From positions 496,001 to 560,000 of the forward strand of contig JACKNG010000004.1 in NCBI GenBank assembly GCA_024235015.1: a DNA stretch of 64,000 bases, in the 5' to 3' direction. This stretch comes from Gammaproteobacteria bacterium. GTDB taxonomy: Bacteria; Pseudomonadota; Gammaproteobacteria; Ga0077536. This document shows, one piece after another, positions 44,420-53,182 of this stretch. The number at the start of each line of letters is the position of its first letter. Positions within the stretch are counted from its first letter, which is position 1. Both the position numbers and the translations under genes were made by a program. The notes under the pieces are model-generated. The model made no database searches. It saw only the letters and a program-made list of their open reading frames with translations, and was not told the origin of the DNA.

Positions 44420-45343
44420 ATGAGCAGTTCCGACCTCATCCGGCGCGATGCCGAGTACGACCGCACGCGGGAATTCCAGGCCGACGATCTCGACCTGGAC
44501 GGTAGCGCGCGAACGCTCCTCTGCGCCGTGCTCAGTGCGCGTCAGCAGCCGGGCGTACCGGTACGCATCACCACCCCGGCCAACGTCGTGCTGGAGGCCT
44601 GGGAAGCGGTCTCCAAGCCGCTGGCCGAGGCCGCGTGGATCCGTGGCAACCGCCTGCTGGCAGTGTTCGACGGCCCCGATACGGCCCTGCCCGTGGCACG
44701 CCAGCTGGTCGAGAACCTGGTCTTCCCCGAGGAACTCAGCGCCCGCCTGGGCCTGCACGTCGGCCAGGTGGAATGCGTCGACGGCGAGTACCGTGGCGAC
44801 GCCCTGGCGCTGGTCGAACACGTCACGCGCATCGCCAACCCGGGCTGGATCGTCGCCACGCGCTCGGTCTACGACCGCCTGGCCTACAACGACCAGCTCA
44901 ACCTCTACTCGCTCGACCACGTCGCCTTCGGCCCGGCGCAGGCGCCGTTCGAACTGCTCAAGGTGGCCGAGGACGCCGATTACCTGCGCTCCACGGCCAC
45001 CCGCCCGCCGTGGGGACCGTACCGGCGCATGGTCGCGCGCTGGGGCAGCGACCCCGAAATCGTGCTCGAAGCCGACAGCAAACCGCTGACCATCGGTCGC
45101 GGCCGCGGCAATCGCCTGCGCACCGACGATGCCTTCGTCTCCGTCGAGCATGCCCGCATCGTCTTCCGCGACCGCGAATTCCTCCTGCTCGATTCGAGCA
45201 CCAACGGCACCTTCTGCGCCGCCCGCGGCGAGCCGCACTTCAAGGCGCCGCCGATGCTGCGCCTGCGCAAGCCGGGCACCCTGTGGTTCGGCCGGCCGCC
45301 GGCCGACGCCGAGGGCCACAGCCTGTCGTTCTATTTCGAGTGA
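44420..45343 (+). CDS. Degenerate class III cyclase-like domain fused to FHA domain
   Basis: A 307-residue soluble protein. Residues about 30-190 follow the class III nucleotide cyclase fold (NRLLAVFDGPDTALPVA, LGLHVGQVECVDGEYRGDALALVEHVTRIANPGWIVA) but the first metal-binding Asp motif is missing, so catalysis is doubtful; it may bind nucleotide. Residues about 215-300 are an FHA domain (LTIGRGRGNRLRTDD, SVEHARIVF, LLDSSTNGTF) that binds phosphothreonine. A phosphorylated partner is therefore expected, but no Ser/Thr kinase is in the window. GGAAGCGGTGAC before the ATG is a weak site, so coupling to the upstream small gene is likely. Confidence 0.85.
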   Translation: MSSSDLIRRDAEYDRTREFQADDLDLDGSARTLLCAVLSARQQPGVPVRITTPANVVLEAWEAVSKPLAEAAWIRGNRLLAVFDGPDTALPVARQLVENLVFPEELSARLGLHVGQVECVDGEYRGDALALVEHVTRIANPGWIVATRSVYDRLAYNDQLNLYSLDHVAFGPAQAPFELLKVAEDADYLRSTATRPPWGPYRRMVARWGSDPEIVLEADSKPLTIGRGRGNRLRTDDAFVSVEHARIVFRDREFLLLDSSTNGTFCAARGEPHFKAPPMLRLRKPGTLWFGRPPADAEGHSLSFYFE

Positions 45344-45378
45344 CGCGCCGGCGGCGTCGCGGCCGCGGCGCGCCGTTC

Positions 45379-45708
45379 TCAACGATCCCAGATGACGTAA
45401 TCGCCCTCGGCGAGGGCGGTGCGCAGCATGTCGATGAGCGGCCCGGCACGGTGGGCGATGCTGACCGGCGCTTCGCGCGGGCGCTCGTCGTCGGCGTCGT
45501 CGTCACGCGCCGGCCGCTCGGCAGTGAGGGCGCGACCGGGCCCCTCGGCGACGGCACCCTCCAGCCGCGCCAGCGCCGCGGGCAGGTCCTCCACGGCGAA
45601 GGATCCCGGCACGCCGCCGCTGTGCCCCGCCAGGTGCAGGAGTTCGAGCCCGACCTGCTCGAGCATGACGATGTTCGGGGCGTGCTTGCTCTTGAATGTG
45701 ATCGGCAT
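45379..45708 (-). CDS. DUF1840 family protein
   Basis: A 109-residue soluble protein. MPITFKSKHAPNIVMLEQVGLELLHLAG and AVEDLPAALARLEGAV are the DUF1840 hallmarks; a linker of acidic and arginine residues and the C-terminal helix LIDMLRTALAEGDYVIWDR complete it. Function unknown. The ATG at 45708 was chosen over one eleven codons upstream because the family starts at M-x-I-T-F-K-S. It is divergent from the selenoprotein gene, with only 89 bases between the starts. Confidence 0.88.
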   Translation of the reverse strand: MPITFKSKHAPNIVMLEQVGLELLHLAGHSGGVPGSFAVEDLPAALARLEGAVAEGPGRALTAERPARDDDADDERPREAPVSIAHRAGPLIDMLRTALAEGDYVIWDR

Positions 45709-45797
45709 GGTCTTCCTCGATTCGTGTGCGGTGGGTTGCAAAGCCTACCGGAGCGGATAAATTGGCGTCACCCGAACACGACCGAGGGGAGGACGTG

Positions 45798-46457
45798 ATG
45801 GCAATCGTGGAAGTCCTGGTACCGGTGGCTGCGACCCGCACCACGGCACACCCGCTGGCCGCGCGCCCGGCCCGGCTCGCCGGCGCCCGCATCGGCTGGC
45901 TCGACAACCTCAAGGCCAATGCCGGCGCGCTGCTCGACGGCATCGCCGCGCAGCTCGCCGCCGACGCGGTCGCCCCCGCCCTGCGGATGACCAAGAATGC
46001 CACGGCCGCGGCGCCCGAGGCAGTCATGGCGCATCTGCGGACCTGCGACGCCGTGGTGCTCGCCATCGCCGACTGAGGCTCCTGTACGTCGTGGTGTATC
46101 CATGACGCGATCGCACTGGAACGCGCCGGCATTCCCACCGCCGTCGTATGCAGTGACGAGTTCGGACCGCTCGGGCGCGCCGAGGCGGAAGTGCTCGGCA
46201 TGCCCGGCCTGCCGCTGATCCCGATCCCCCACCCGTTGGCCGGCAACGGGCCCGCGCTGGTGGCCGACAAGGCCGCGGCCATCGCCGGGGAGGTCGTGGC
46301 GGCCCTGTGCGGCGATGCCGCCACGATCGCGGCGACGCACGCGGCGCGCTTCACCCACCTGACCGAGCGGCGCCTGTCCGGCGGCGCGGTGTGCATCGAC
46401 GCGGTGTGCGCCATCGACCCGGCGGTGGCGCAGCGGGCCGGGGGCGGCGGGCGGTGA
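45798..46457 (+). CDS. UGSC-family selenoprotein, in-frame TGA read as selenocysteine
   Basis: Reading from ATG 45798 gives 92 residues to TGA (46074-46076), and the same frame then runs on without a break to TGA 46455-46457 (219 residues). The sequence across the TGA is VVLAIAD-U-GSCTSWCIHDAIALERAGIPT, the defining Sec-Gly-Ser-Cys motif (Sec93 to Cys96) of the UGSC (seleno)protein family, in which other members have Cys at this place. Upstream, IGWLDNLKANAGALLDGIA and, downstream, CSDEFG and IPIPHPLAG are family blocks. A hairpin fitting a bacterial SECIS follows the TGA. The chemistry is unknown; a U-x-x-C pair suggests redox. The partner gene overlaps by four bases. GGGGAGGACGTG precedes the ATG. 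Confidence 0.9.
46087..46107 (+). promoter_or_regulatory. SECIS-like hairpin (selenocysteine insertion signal)
   Basis: In the mRNA, CGUCGUGG (46087-46094) pairs with CCAUGACG (46100-46107), eight pairs including one G-U, closing a five-base loop UGUAU with G at the second position. The loop starts 18 bases after the UGA. Bacterial SECIS elements have a stem, a loop with G in the first two places, and lie within about 16-37 bases of the UGA, so it fits. Inside the coding region, as expected. Confidence 0.72.
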
Positions 46458-47515
46458 GCACGGCGACCATCAAGGTCGACGCCGATGCCCTCGACGACGC
46501 GTTCGAGGCGCGCGGCTGGAGCGACGGCCTGCCGGTGGTGGCGCCGACGCGGGCCCGCGTCGACGCCATGTTGCGTTACTGCGACCGGCCGGCCGATGCC
46601 GAGCTCGGCGTCATGCCGCCGCGCCAGGGCGTGGTCACGCCCGAGATCCTCGCCGTCAATGCCGTCATGGCCGGCTGTCGGCCCGAGTATTTCCCGGTCG
46701 TGCTGGCCGCGGTCGAGGCCATGCTCGAGCCCGCCTTCAACCTCTTCGCCGTGCAGGCCACCACCCATCCCTGCGCACCCTGCCTCATCGTCAACGGCCC
46801 GATTGCGGCCGAACTCGGCATCAACGGCCGCTACGGCGCGTTCGGGCCCGGCGTGCGCGCCAATGCCACCATCGGCCGCGCCATCCGGCTCATCCTGCTC
46901 AATGTCGGCGGCGCGGCGCCCGGCATCCTCGATCGCTCGACCCAGGGCCAGCCGGCCAAGTACGCCTACTGCGTGGCCGAGAACGAGGCCGAGAGCCCGT
47001 GGGAACCCCTGCACGTGGAGCGCGGCTTCGCGCCGGGCAGCTCGACGGTGACCCTGACCGCGGCGGAAGGCCCGCACAACCTGAACGACCACGTCAGCAC
47101 CGGGGCCGCCGGCATCCTCGCCACCCTCGCCGGTGCGATGACCGACATGGGCTGCAACAACGCCTATCTCTACGGCCAGCCGACCATCGCCTTCGGGCCC
47201 GAGCATGCTGCCATCCTCGCCGCCGACGGCTGGGGCAAGGACGCCATCCGCGAGTACGTCTTCGAACAGGTGCGCCTGCCGCGCGCGCTGTGGGCGCAGG
47301 GCGGCATGGCCGGCATGTTCGAGGACCTGTTCCCCGCTGCCGACCCGGTACCGATCATCAAGACGCCGGCGGATCTCGTCATCGTCGTGGTCGGCGGCTT
47401 CGGTCGCCATTCCTGCTGGCTACCGACCTTCGGCGATACCACCCGCGTGGTCACCCGCGCCATCACCCGCGCCGATGGCACGCCGCTGGCCCGGGTCGCC
47501 GATCTCGCCGGCTGA
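46454..47515 (+). CDS. UGSC-associated conserved protein with CxxC motif
   Basis: A 353-residue cytosolic protein starting at GTG 46454, overlapping the selenoprotein stop (GTGA), so the two are translationally coupled. It has GWSDGLPVVAPTRARVDAML, the Cys107-x-x-Cys110 motif in TTHPCAPCLIVNGPIAAELGIN (given in parts), NATIGRAIRLILLNVGGAAPG and a C-terminal GGFGRHSCWLPTFG. No signal peptide. I cannot name its fold; the conserved cysteines and coupling suggest that it works with the Sec residue, for example as a redox partner or as the other half of one enzyme. Convergent with the MscS gene. Confidence 0.72.
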   Translation: MSTATIKVDADALDDAFEARGWSDGLPVVAPTRARVDAMLRYCDRPADAELGVMPPRQGVVTPEILAVNAVMAGCRPEYFPVVLAAVEAMLEPAFNLFAVQATTHPCAPCLIVNGPIAAELGINGRYGAFGPGVRANATIGRAIRLILLNVGGAAPGILDRSTQGQPAKYAYCVAENEAESPWEPLHVERGFAPGSSTVTLTAAEGPHNLNDHVSTGAAGILATLAGAMTDMGCNNAYLYGQPTIAFGPEHAAILAADGWGKDAIREYVFEQVRLPRALWAQGGMAGMFEDLFPAADPVPIIKTPADLVIVVVGGFGRHSCWLPTFGDTTRVVTRAITRADGTPLARVADLAG

Positions 47516-47521
47516 GCCTCG

Positions 47522-49330
47522 CTACTCGCCCTGGTGGACCTCGCCGCGTGGCCCCACGGGCGGCGGCCTGACGCCTTCGCCGAGCGTGGCGGCGACGATC
47601 GATTGAGCCTCCGCGCGCCCGCGTGTGCGGGCCTCGCCATCGCTCTCGGCCGGGACGAAATCATCCGCCGGGACCGGCAACGGGGTGTCCTCGCCCTGGC
47701 GCATGTAGAGGGTGCGCGTGGGGAAGGCGAACTCGACCCCGAGGCGATGGGCGAGGCGGACCGCGTCGAGCAGGAAACGATGGCGTTCGCGCAGCTCGGT
47801 TCCCCAGTCCGGCGCCTCGAAGAACACGTAGACCAGGATGTTCAGCGTCGACTGGCCGAGGTCGTTGAAATAGATGTGGTAGTTGTCCTGGCGCATGTAA
47901 GGGTGGCGGCGCACGAGTTCGCGCAGGCCGGCGCAGAAGGCCTCGATCCGCTCGGGCGGGGTGTCGTAGGCGATGCCGAAGGTCGAGGTGTAGCGGCGGA
48001 AGCGGCGCGCGCCGAGGTTGTCGACGTTGGCCGTGATGAGGGTCGAGTTGGGTACCGAGACCAGCGAGTTGTAGAAGGTGCGCACGCGGGTCGAGCGGAA
48101 GCCGATGCGCTCGACGGTGCCCTCGACGTCGCCGATCTTGACCCAGTCACCGACGTGGAAGGTCTGGTCGAGCAGCACGGTGATCGAACCGAACAGGTTG
48201 CCGGCGACGTCCTTGGCGGCCAGGGCGAAGGCCAGGCCGCCGAGCCCGAGGCCGGCGAGCAGCCCGGTGATGTCGATGTCGAGATTGTCGGCGATGAAGA
48301 CCACGCCCATCACGGTGACGAAGACCTTGATGGTCTTGGTCACCAGCGGCACCACGGCGTCGTCGAGGCGGCTCGCGGTGACCAGGGCGCGGTCGAGGAG
48401 GTAGGCGGAGAGCAGGTCGACCAGGCGGTAGGCGCCCCACACCGCCGAGAAGCAGGCGAGGAACTTGACCGACACCAGCAGCACGGCGAGCACGCCGTCG
48501 GGCAGGCCGAGCAGGTTGAGGCCCGACCACCACACCAGCGCCATGGCCATCAGCCCGAGCGGACGCAGGAGGTCGTCGTCGAGGTTGCGGAAGGCGCCCT
48601 CGGCATAGCGCCGGCGCCACACCCGCACGACACCGTGCAGGGCCAGCGCGATCAGCTTGTCGAGGACCACGCCGACGAGCACCGTCAGCGCGATACCGAT
48701 CCACTGCCATTGCTCGAGGATGAAGCTGCGCTGGCGCAACTGCTCGGGGATCTCGGCGCGCAGGCGCAGGTGCAGCGGCAGGTCGGAGCGGTCGACGTCG
48801 ATGCCCTCGGCCTGCTTGGTGGCGAGCAGGTGGTCGAGGATCACGGGCAGGGCGGCGATGGTGTCGCGCGAGAAGCGCCAGCCGACATGCTCCTCGAAGA
48901 CCAGGGCGATGCGCCCCGCGTCGAAGGTCTGGAACACGAACGGCTTGCCGCTCTTGCGCGTGGAGAAACGCGTGGTGTCCGGTTCGCGGGTGAGCTCGAT
49001 GACCTCGCGCAGCATCCACGCGATCTCCTCGCCCTTCTCGCGCCGCACCAGCGGGTTGATGTCACCGAGGTCGAGCGTCGACAGGGCCTGGTCGAGGGCG
49101 CCGTCGTGACCCTCGCGCAGTCCTTCCATCGCAGCGAGGAAAGTCTCCATGGTGGCGCGCGGGCTGGCCAGGCTGTCCGGGATCGGCGGCGGTTCGGCCG
49201 CCGGGGCGTTGTCGGCCGGCGTCGCGCCCGGCGCGACGCCGAGCTGGGCCTCGGCCGCCGGGGCAACGAGCAGGGCACAGGCGAGCAGGGTCAGGAGCAG
49301 GCGCAGGGCTCGGGCGATGGTGGCAGGCAT
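47522..49330 (-). CDS. Mechanosensitive ion channel, MscS family
   Basis: A 602-residue membrane protein. After a signal peptide (MPATIARALRLLLTLLACALLVA, cleavage near AEA) comes a roughly 190-residue periplasmic domain, then about five hydrophobic segments, the last being the pore helix GLGLGGLAFALAAKDVAGNLFG. The cytosolic beta domain follows (FHVGDWVKIGDVEGTVERIGFRSTRVRTF, given in parts: GDWVKIGDVEG, GFRSTRVRT, VPNSTLI) and the alpha/beta domain. It relieves pressure on hypo-osmotic shock. The enlarged N-terminal domain is of the kind seen in larger MscS paralogues. AGGGAGACCC precedes the ATG at 49330. Confidence 0.93.
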   Translation of the reverse strand: MPATIARALRLLLTLLACALLVAPAAEAQLGVAPGATPADNAPAAEPPPIPDSLASPRATMETFLAAMEGLREGHDGALDQALSTLDLGDINPLVRREKGEEIAWMLREVIELTREPDTTRFSTRKSGKPFVFQTFDAGRIALVFEEHVGWRFSRDTIAALPVILDHLLATKQAEGIDVDRSDLPLHLRLRAEIPEQLRQRSFILEQWQWIGIALTVLVGVVLDKLIALALHGVVRVWRRRYAEGAFRNLDDDLLRPLGLMAMALVWWSGLNLLGLPDGVLAVLLVSVKFLACFSAVWGAYRLVDLLSAYLLDRALVTASRLDDAVVPLVTKTIKVFVTVMGVVFIADNLDIDITGLLAGLGLGGLAFALAAKDVAGNLFGSITVLLDQTFHVGDWVKIGDVEGTVERIGFRSTRVRTFYNSLVSVPNSTLITANVDNLGARRFRRYTSTFGIAYDTPPERIEAFCAGLRELVRRHPYMRQDNYHIYFNDLGQSTLNILVYVFFEAPDWGTELRERHRFLLDAVRLAHRLGVEFAFPTRTLYMRQGEDTPLPVPADDFVPAESDGEARTRGRAEAQSIVAATLGEGVRPPPVGPRGEVHQGE

Positions 49331-49425
49331 GGGTCTCCCTTGGGTTGGCGTGGGCGGGCGGTCCAGTCTTGCCGCTCGGCCGGACGAGGTCAAAGCAGGG
49401 GCGCGGCAGGCCGCAATCGGCCGGC

Positions 49426-50061
49426 TCAGGCGCGCCGGGTCGCCGCACTCGGCAGCCGCGCCAGGCGCTGCATCTCCGGGTCGGCCATCAGCGCCGGGTC
49501 GGCGAGGTAGTCGAGCAGCATGTCGGTGGCGTCGAAGCCCCAGAACAGCTCCTCGTCGACGGCGAAGGTCGGCACGCCGTAGACGCCGCGCGCGATGGCT
49601 GCCGCGGTGTTGTCGCGCAGCGCCTGTTTGACGGCCGGTGCGGCGACGAGTTCGGCGGCATTGCCGACGTCGAGGCGGGTGGCGAGGGTGTCCAGCGCGC
49701 CCGGCGCGGCGATGTCGCCGCCCTCGCTCCAGATGAAGTCGAAGAGGGTCGCGACGGCCTCTTCACGGGCCTCGAGCGCGATCGCCAGGCGCAGCGCGAC
49801 CAGCGGGTTGAAAGGGTGCGCAGGCGGCACGCGGAAGGGTACGCCGAGACGGCCCGCCAACCAGTGACAGTAGCGGTAGGTCTGCACGCGCTTGGCCGGG
49901 ATCTCGGCCGGGCCCTTGTGTTCCCAGTGACCGAGCAGGCCGGCGAACAGCACCGGTACCAGGCGGACTTCGAGGTCTGCGGGCAGGCGGTGGAAATGCT
50001 TGAACTGCAGGTAGGCGAAGGGCGAGATGAAGTCGAAGTACCACTCGGCGCTGCGGGACAT
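49426..50061 (-). CDS. 2-hydroxychromene-2-carboxylate isomerase-like DsbA-fold protein
   Basis: A 211-residue protein of the DsbA-fold kappa-GST type. WYFDFISPFAYLQF places Ser at the position of the catalytic residue of 2-hydroxychromene-2-carboxylate (HCCA) isomerase; GVYGVPTFAVDEELFWGFD is the second family block, in which the cis-Pro loop contacts glutathione. In naphthalene-type pathways HCCA isomerase converts the chromene to the benzalpyruvate. Here the neighbours are a BVMO and an MscS gene, so a role in ring breakdown is plausible, but the family also contains other glutathione enzymes. Confidence 0.88.
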   Translation of the reverse strand: MSRSAEWYFDFISPFAYLQFKHFHRLPADLEVRLVPVLFAGLLGHWEHKGPAEIPAKRVQTYRYCHWLAGRLGVPFRVPPAHPFNPLVALRLAIALEAREEAVATLFDFIWSEGGDIAAPGALDTLATRLDVGNAAELVAAPAVKQALRDNTAAAIARGVYGVPTFAVDEELFWGFDATDMLLDYLADPALMADPEMQRLARLPSAATRRA

Positions 50062-50221
50062 GGCGCGTTCCTCGTTGCGGGGGTCGCCATTGTCGCCGCC
50101 GCACCCGCCCGGTCAACGGGCGGTGCGCGGAGATGCGAGGGCAACGGTGGGCGGTTATCATCCCGGGGTTCGCCAGAGGCCGGCCGATCGCGTGCCGGCC
50201 ACGAATTCGCAGGAGCAGCCC

Positions 50222-51883
50222 ATGAGCAAGCCGACAGCTACCCATTACGAGGTCATCGTCATCGGTGCCGGCGTCGCCGGTATCTACCAGATCAAGCGCC
50301 TGGTCGATCTCGGCGTCGACGCCACCGTGCTCGAGATGTCCGCCGATCTCGGCGGCACCTGGTACAACAACCGCTATCCCGGTGCACGTTTCGATTCGGA
50401 GTCCTACACCTACGGTTACTCGTTCTCGCGCGAGCTGCTCGACGAGTGGCACTGGCGCGAGGCCTATTCCAGCCAGCCCGAGAACCTGAAATACCTGAAC
50501 TTCGTCGCCGACAAGTTCAACCTGCGCCCCTACATGCAGTTCAACTGCCGCGTCGAGAGCGCGCATTTCGACGAGGATGCCGATCTGTGGCGCCTGCACG
50601 TCAGCGACGGCCGCGACCTCACCTGCCGCTTCCTCGCGCTCGGCCTCGGGCTGCTGTCGCAGCCGACCCTGCCGCGCATCGAGGGCCGCGAGGATTTCCA
50701 GGGCCCCGCCTTCCACACCTACTACTGGCCGCACGAAGGCATCGATCTGAAGGGCAAGCGCGTCGGCATCATCGGCACCGGCGCCACCGCCATCCAGGTC
50801 ATCGGCGCGATCGCGCCCGAAGTCGGCTCGTTGCACGTCTTCCAACGCCGCGCGAACTGGGCCGCGCCGCTCAACAACTACGAGATTTCGGCCGAGAAGA
50901 TGGCCGAGATCCGTGCCCGCTACGACGAGATCTTCGAAACCTGCAAACGCACCCCGGGCGGTTTCGAGCACGAACCCGATCGGCGCGGTTTCTACGAGGT
51001 CTCGCGCGAGGAGCGCATCAAGCTGTGGGATCGCCTCTACGACGAACCGGGCTTTGGCATCTGGCTGCAGAACTTCCGCGAGATCTTCACCGACGAAGAA
51101 GCCAACGCCGAGTTTTCCGAGTACATCGCCGAGCGCATCCGCCGGCGCGTCAAGGACCCGGTCACGGCCGAGAAGCTGGTCCCGCGCGACCACGGCTTCG
51201 GCGTGCAGCGCGTGCCGCTGGAGACGAATTACTACGAAGCCTACAACCTCGACCACGTCCACCTGGTCGACGTCGCCGAGACCCCCATCGAGCGCATCAC
51301 CGCGCGCGGCATCAAGACCACCGCCCAGGAGTACGAGTTCGACGTCATCGTCTACGCCACCGGCTTCGATGCCATTACCGGCGCCTTCGATCACATCGAC
51401 ATCCAGGGCGTGGGCGGCGAGAAACTGCGCGACAAGTGGCGCGACGGGCCGCAGACCTACCTCGGCATGTTCATCCACGGCTTCCCCAACCTGCTCATGC
51501 CGGCGGGCCCGCAGAGCGGTTCGGCCTCGACCAACTACCCGCGCGGCATCGAGACCGGCGTCGACTGGTGCACCGAGTTCATGCAGTACGTGTGGGCCAA
51601 CGGCTACACCCGCGCCGAGGCCACGGCGGCGGCCGAGGCGCGCTGGACGCGGCACGTCGAGAAGATGTACTCGACCATGCTGATGCGCAAGGCCAAGTCC
51701 TGGTTCACCGGTTACAACTCCAACGTCGAAGGCCACGAAGCGGGCAAGATCCGCTACTTCGTCTACAACGGCGGCTCGCCCAAGTACGTCTCGACCATCA
51801 ACATGGTCGCCGAGCAGGGCTACGAGGGCATCGAGCTGACCGGTGCGCCGGAGCCGCAGCAGGCGGCACGCTCGGGGGGCTGA
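50222..51883 (+). CDS. Baeyer-Villiger-type flavin monooxygenase
   Basis: A 553-residue FAD/NADPH monooxygenase related to the one at 18939. The first Rossmann motif is VIGAGVAGIY, then GGTWYNNRYPGARFD; the BVMO fingerprint FQGPAFHTYYWP is at 159-170; IIGTGATAIQV is the NADPH motif. It converts cyclic or aryl ketones to esters or lactones. The ATG at 50222 follows GGAGCAGCCC. The downstream amidohydrolase gene converges with it, and the upstream gene is divergent, so it is probably transcribed alone. Confidence 0.93.
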   Translation: MSKPTATHYEVIVIGAGVAGIYQIKRLVDLGVDATVLEMSADLGGTWYNNRYPGARFDSESYTYGYSFSRELLDEWHWREAYSSQPENLKYLNFVADKFNLRPYMQFNCRVESAHFDEDADLWRLHVSDGRDLTCRFLALGLGLLSQPTLPRIEGREDFQGPAFHTYYWPHEGIDLKGKRVGIIGTGATAIQVIGAIAPEVGSLHVFQRRANWAAPLNNYEISAEKMAEIRARYDEIFETCKRTPGGFEHEPDRRGFYEVSREERIKLWDRLYDEPGFGIWLQNFREIFTDEEANAEFSEYIAERIRRRVKDPVTAEKLVPRDHGFGVQRVPLETNYYEAYNLDHVHLVDVAETPIERITARGIKTTAQEYEFDVIVYATGFDAITGAFDHIDIQGVGGEKLRDKWRDGPQTYLGMFIHGFPNLLMPAGPQSGSASTNYPRGIETGVDWCTEFMQYVWANGYTRAEATAAAEARWTRHVEKMYSTMLMRKAKSWFTGYNSNVEGHEAGKIRYFVYNGGSPKYVSTINMVAEQGYEGIELTGAPEPQQAARSGG

Positions 51884-51923
51884 GGCCGCCGCGTGGCGGC
51901 GGTCAGCTCACCGCCGCCATCAT

Positions 51924-53093
51924 TCACCCGGCGGCGCCGGCACGCGCCGCCGCCACGTCGCCCAACCCGTAGATCCGCCGCACGTTCTCCCCGAGCACCT
52001 TGGCGCGCGTGGCCGGCGCGAGCCGCGCGGCGTAGCGCGTGAGGTCGTCGACCCAGGTGTGGGGGTGATCGGGGTGCGGGTAGTCGGTTGCCCACACGAA
52101 GCAGTCCGCGCCGACGTGATCGACGATGAGCGGCGCCGCGGTCTCGTCCGGATCGCTCGAAATGAAGCACTGGCGGCGGAAGAGCTCGGTGGCCGGGGCG
52201 CGTTTCGCGTGCAGTGAGCTGGTGTAGGCGTCGAGGCGGTCGAGCAGGGCGCCGATCCAGCCCGCGCCCACTTCGAGTACGCCGAGGCGCAGTGCCGGGA
52301 AGCGTTCCAGTGTGCCCAGCGAAAAGAACGAGATCAGCGCCTGCTGGCTCAGCGCGCGCAGCCAGATGGCTTCGCCCCAGGGCTGGCCGCGGCGCGGCCA
52401 GTCGAAGATGCCGGCCGCCGCCGCGTGCGGGGTGAAGGTCGGATGGATGGCGAGCGGTACGTCGAGCTCGACGCATTTCGCGAACAGGACGTCGTGGCGT
52501 TCGTCGCCGTGGATCACCCGGTGGTGGTTGAAGGGGTTGACCCAGGCCCCCTTGCAGCCGTCCTTCACCGCGCGTTCGAGTTCGACCGCCGAGCCGGCCG
52601 GGTCGAGCAGGGTGAGCTGGGCGATCGGCACCAGGCGGCCACCCGAGTCGCGGCAGAAATCGGCGATCCGGCGGTTGTAGGCGCGCACGTAGGCGAGCGA
52701 GAGTTCGGCGTCGTCGAGTTCGCATTCCCACAGCAGGCCCAGGGTCGGGTAGAGCAGGCTGGCGTCGAGGTTCTCGGCATCGAGCAGGGCCACGCGCTCG
52801 GCGGCGTCGCAGGCGCCGTAGGGGATGTTGTCGGCGTAACGGCGTTCCGGGCTCGGGCGCAGGTCGTCTTCTCCCATCGCACCGAGCAGGCCCAGCGAAC
52901 CCTTGTTCGAGCGCGCCGAGGGCCGCCCGCCGATGTCGAGATACTCGTAGCCCTCGTCGTCGACGCGGATGCGGAGTGCGCGCTCGCGGTAGCGCGCCTC
53001 GAGGTAGTTCTCCCACAAGTCCGGCGGCTCGAGCACGTGGCCGTCGGCGTCGATGGTGCCGTCAAAGGCGAAGCGTTTGATCGCGTAGGTCAT
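51924..53093 (-). CDS. Amidohydrolase 2-family metal-dependent hydrolase
   Basis: A 389-residue TIM-barrel hydrolase of the amidohydrolase 2 branch. FDGTIDADGHVLEPPDLWENY contains the first metal-site motif (D-x-H), IHPTFTPHA carries a His ligand and WATDYPHPDHP the final Asp. Relatives decarboxylate aromatic acids or split C-C and C-N bonds in ring products. The next gene upstream is a divergent VOC protein. Together with the BVMO, P450 and isomerase genes around it, a role in opening an oxidised ring is likely, but the substrate is unknown. Confidence 0.88.
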   Translation of the reverse strand: MTYAIKRFAFDGTIDADGHVLEPPDLWENYLEARYRERALRIRVDDEGYEYLDIGGRPSARSNKGSLGLLGAMGEDDLRPSPERRYADNIPYGACDAAERVALLDAENLDASLLYPTLGLLWECELDDAELSLAYVRAYNRRIADFCRDSGGRLVPIAQLTLLDPAGSAVELERAVKDGCKGAWVNPFNHHRVIHGDERHDVLFAKCVELDVPLAIHPTFTPHAAAAGIFDWPRRGQPWGEAIWLRALSQQALISFFSLGTLERFPALRLGVLEVGAGWIGALLDRLDAYTSSLHAKRAPATELFRRQCFISSDPDETAAPLIVDHVGADCFVWATDYPHPDHPHTWVDDLTRYAARLAPATRAKVLGENVRRIYGLGDVAAARAGAAG

Positions 53094-53182
53094 GGTGTCC
53101 TCCCCGGCGGCGACGTTAACATCCGGCGCACGGCGAGGGGAGTACGCCCGACGCCGGCCGACAGCAAGGGGGAGGACAGCAC

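Noticed and set aside
45798..46076. Reading the selenoprotein gene as a complete 92-residue protein
   Set aside because: The conserved family continues in the same frame after the TGA, and the TGA falls on the active-site residue.
45503..47410. A 635-codon antisense frame over the selenoprotein and its partner
   Set aside because: It covers two well-supported sense genes plus part of DUF1840 and has no domain; it would also hide the TGA recoding.
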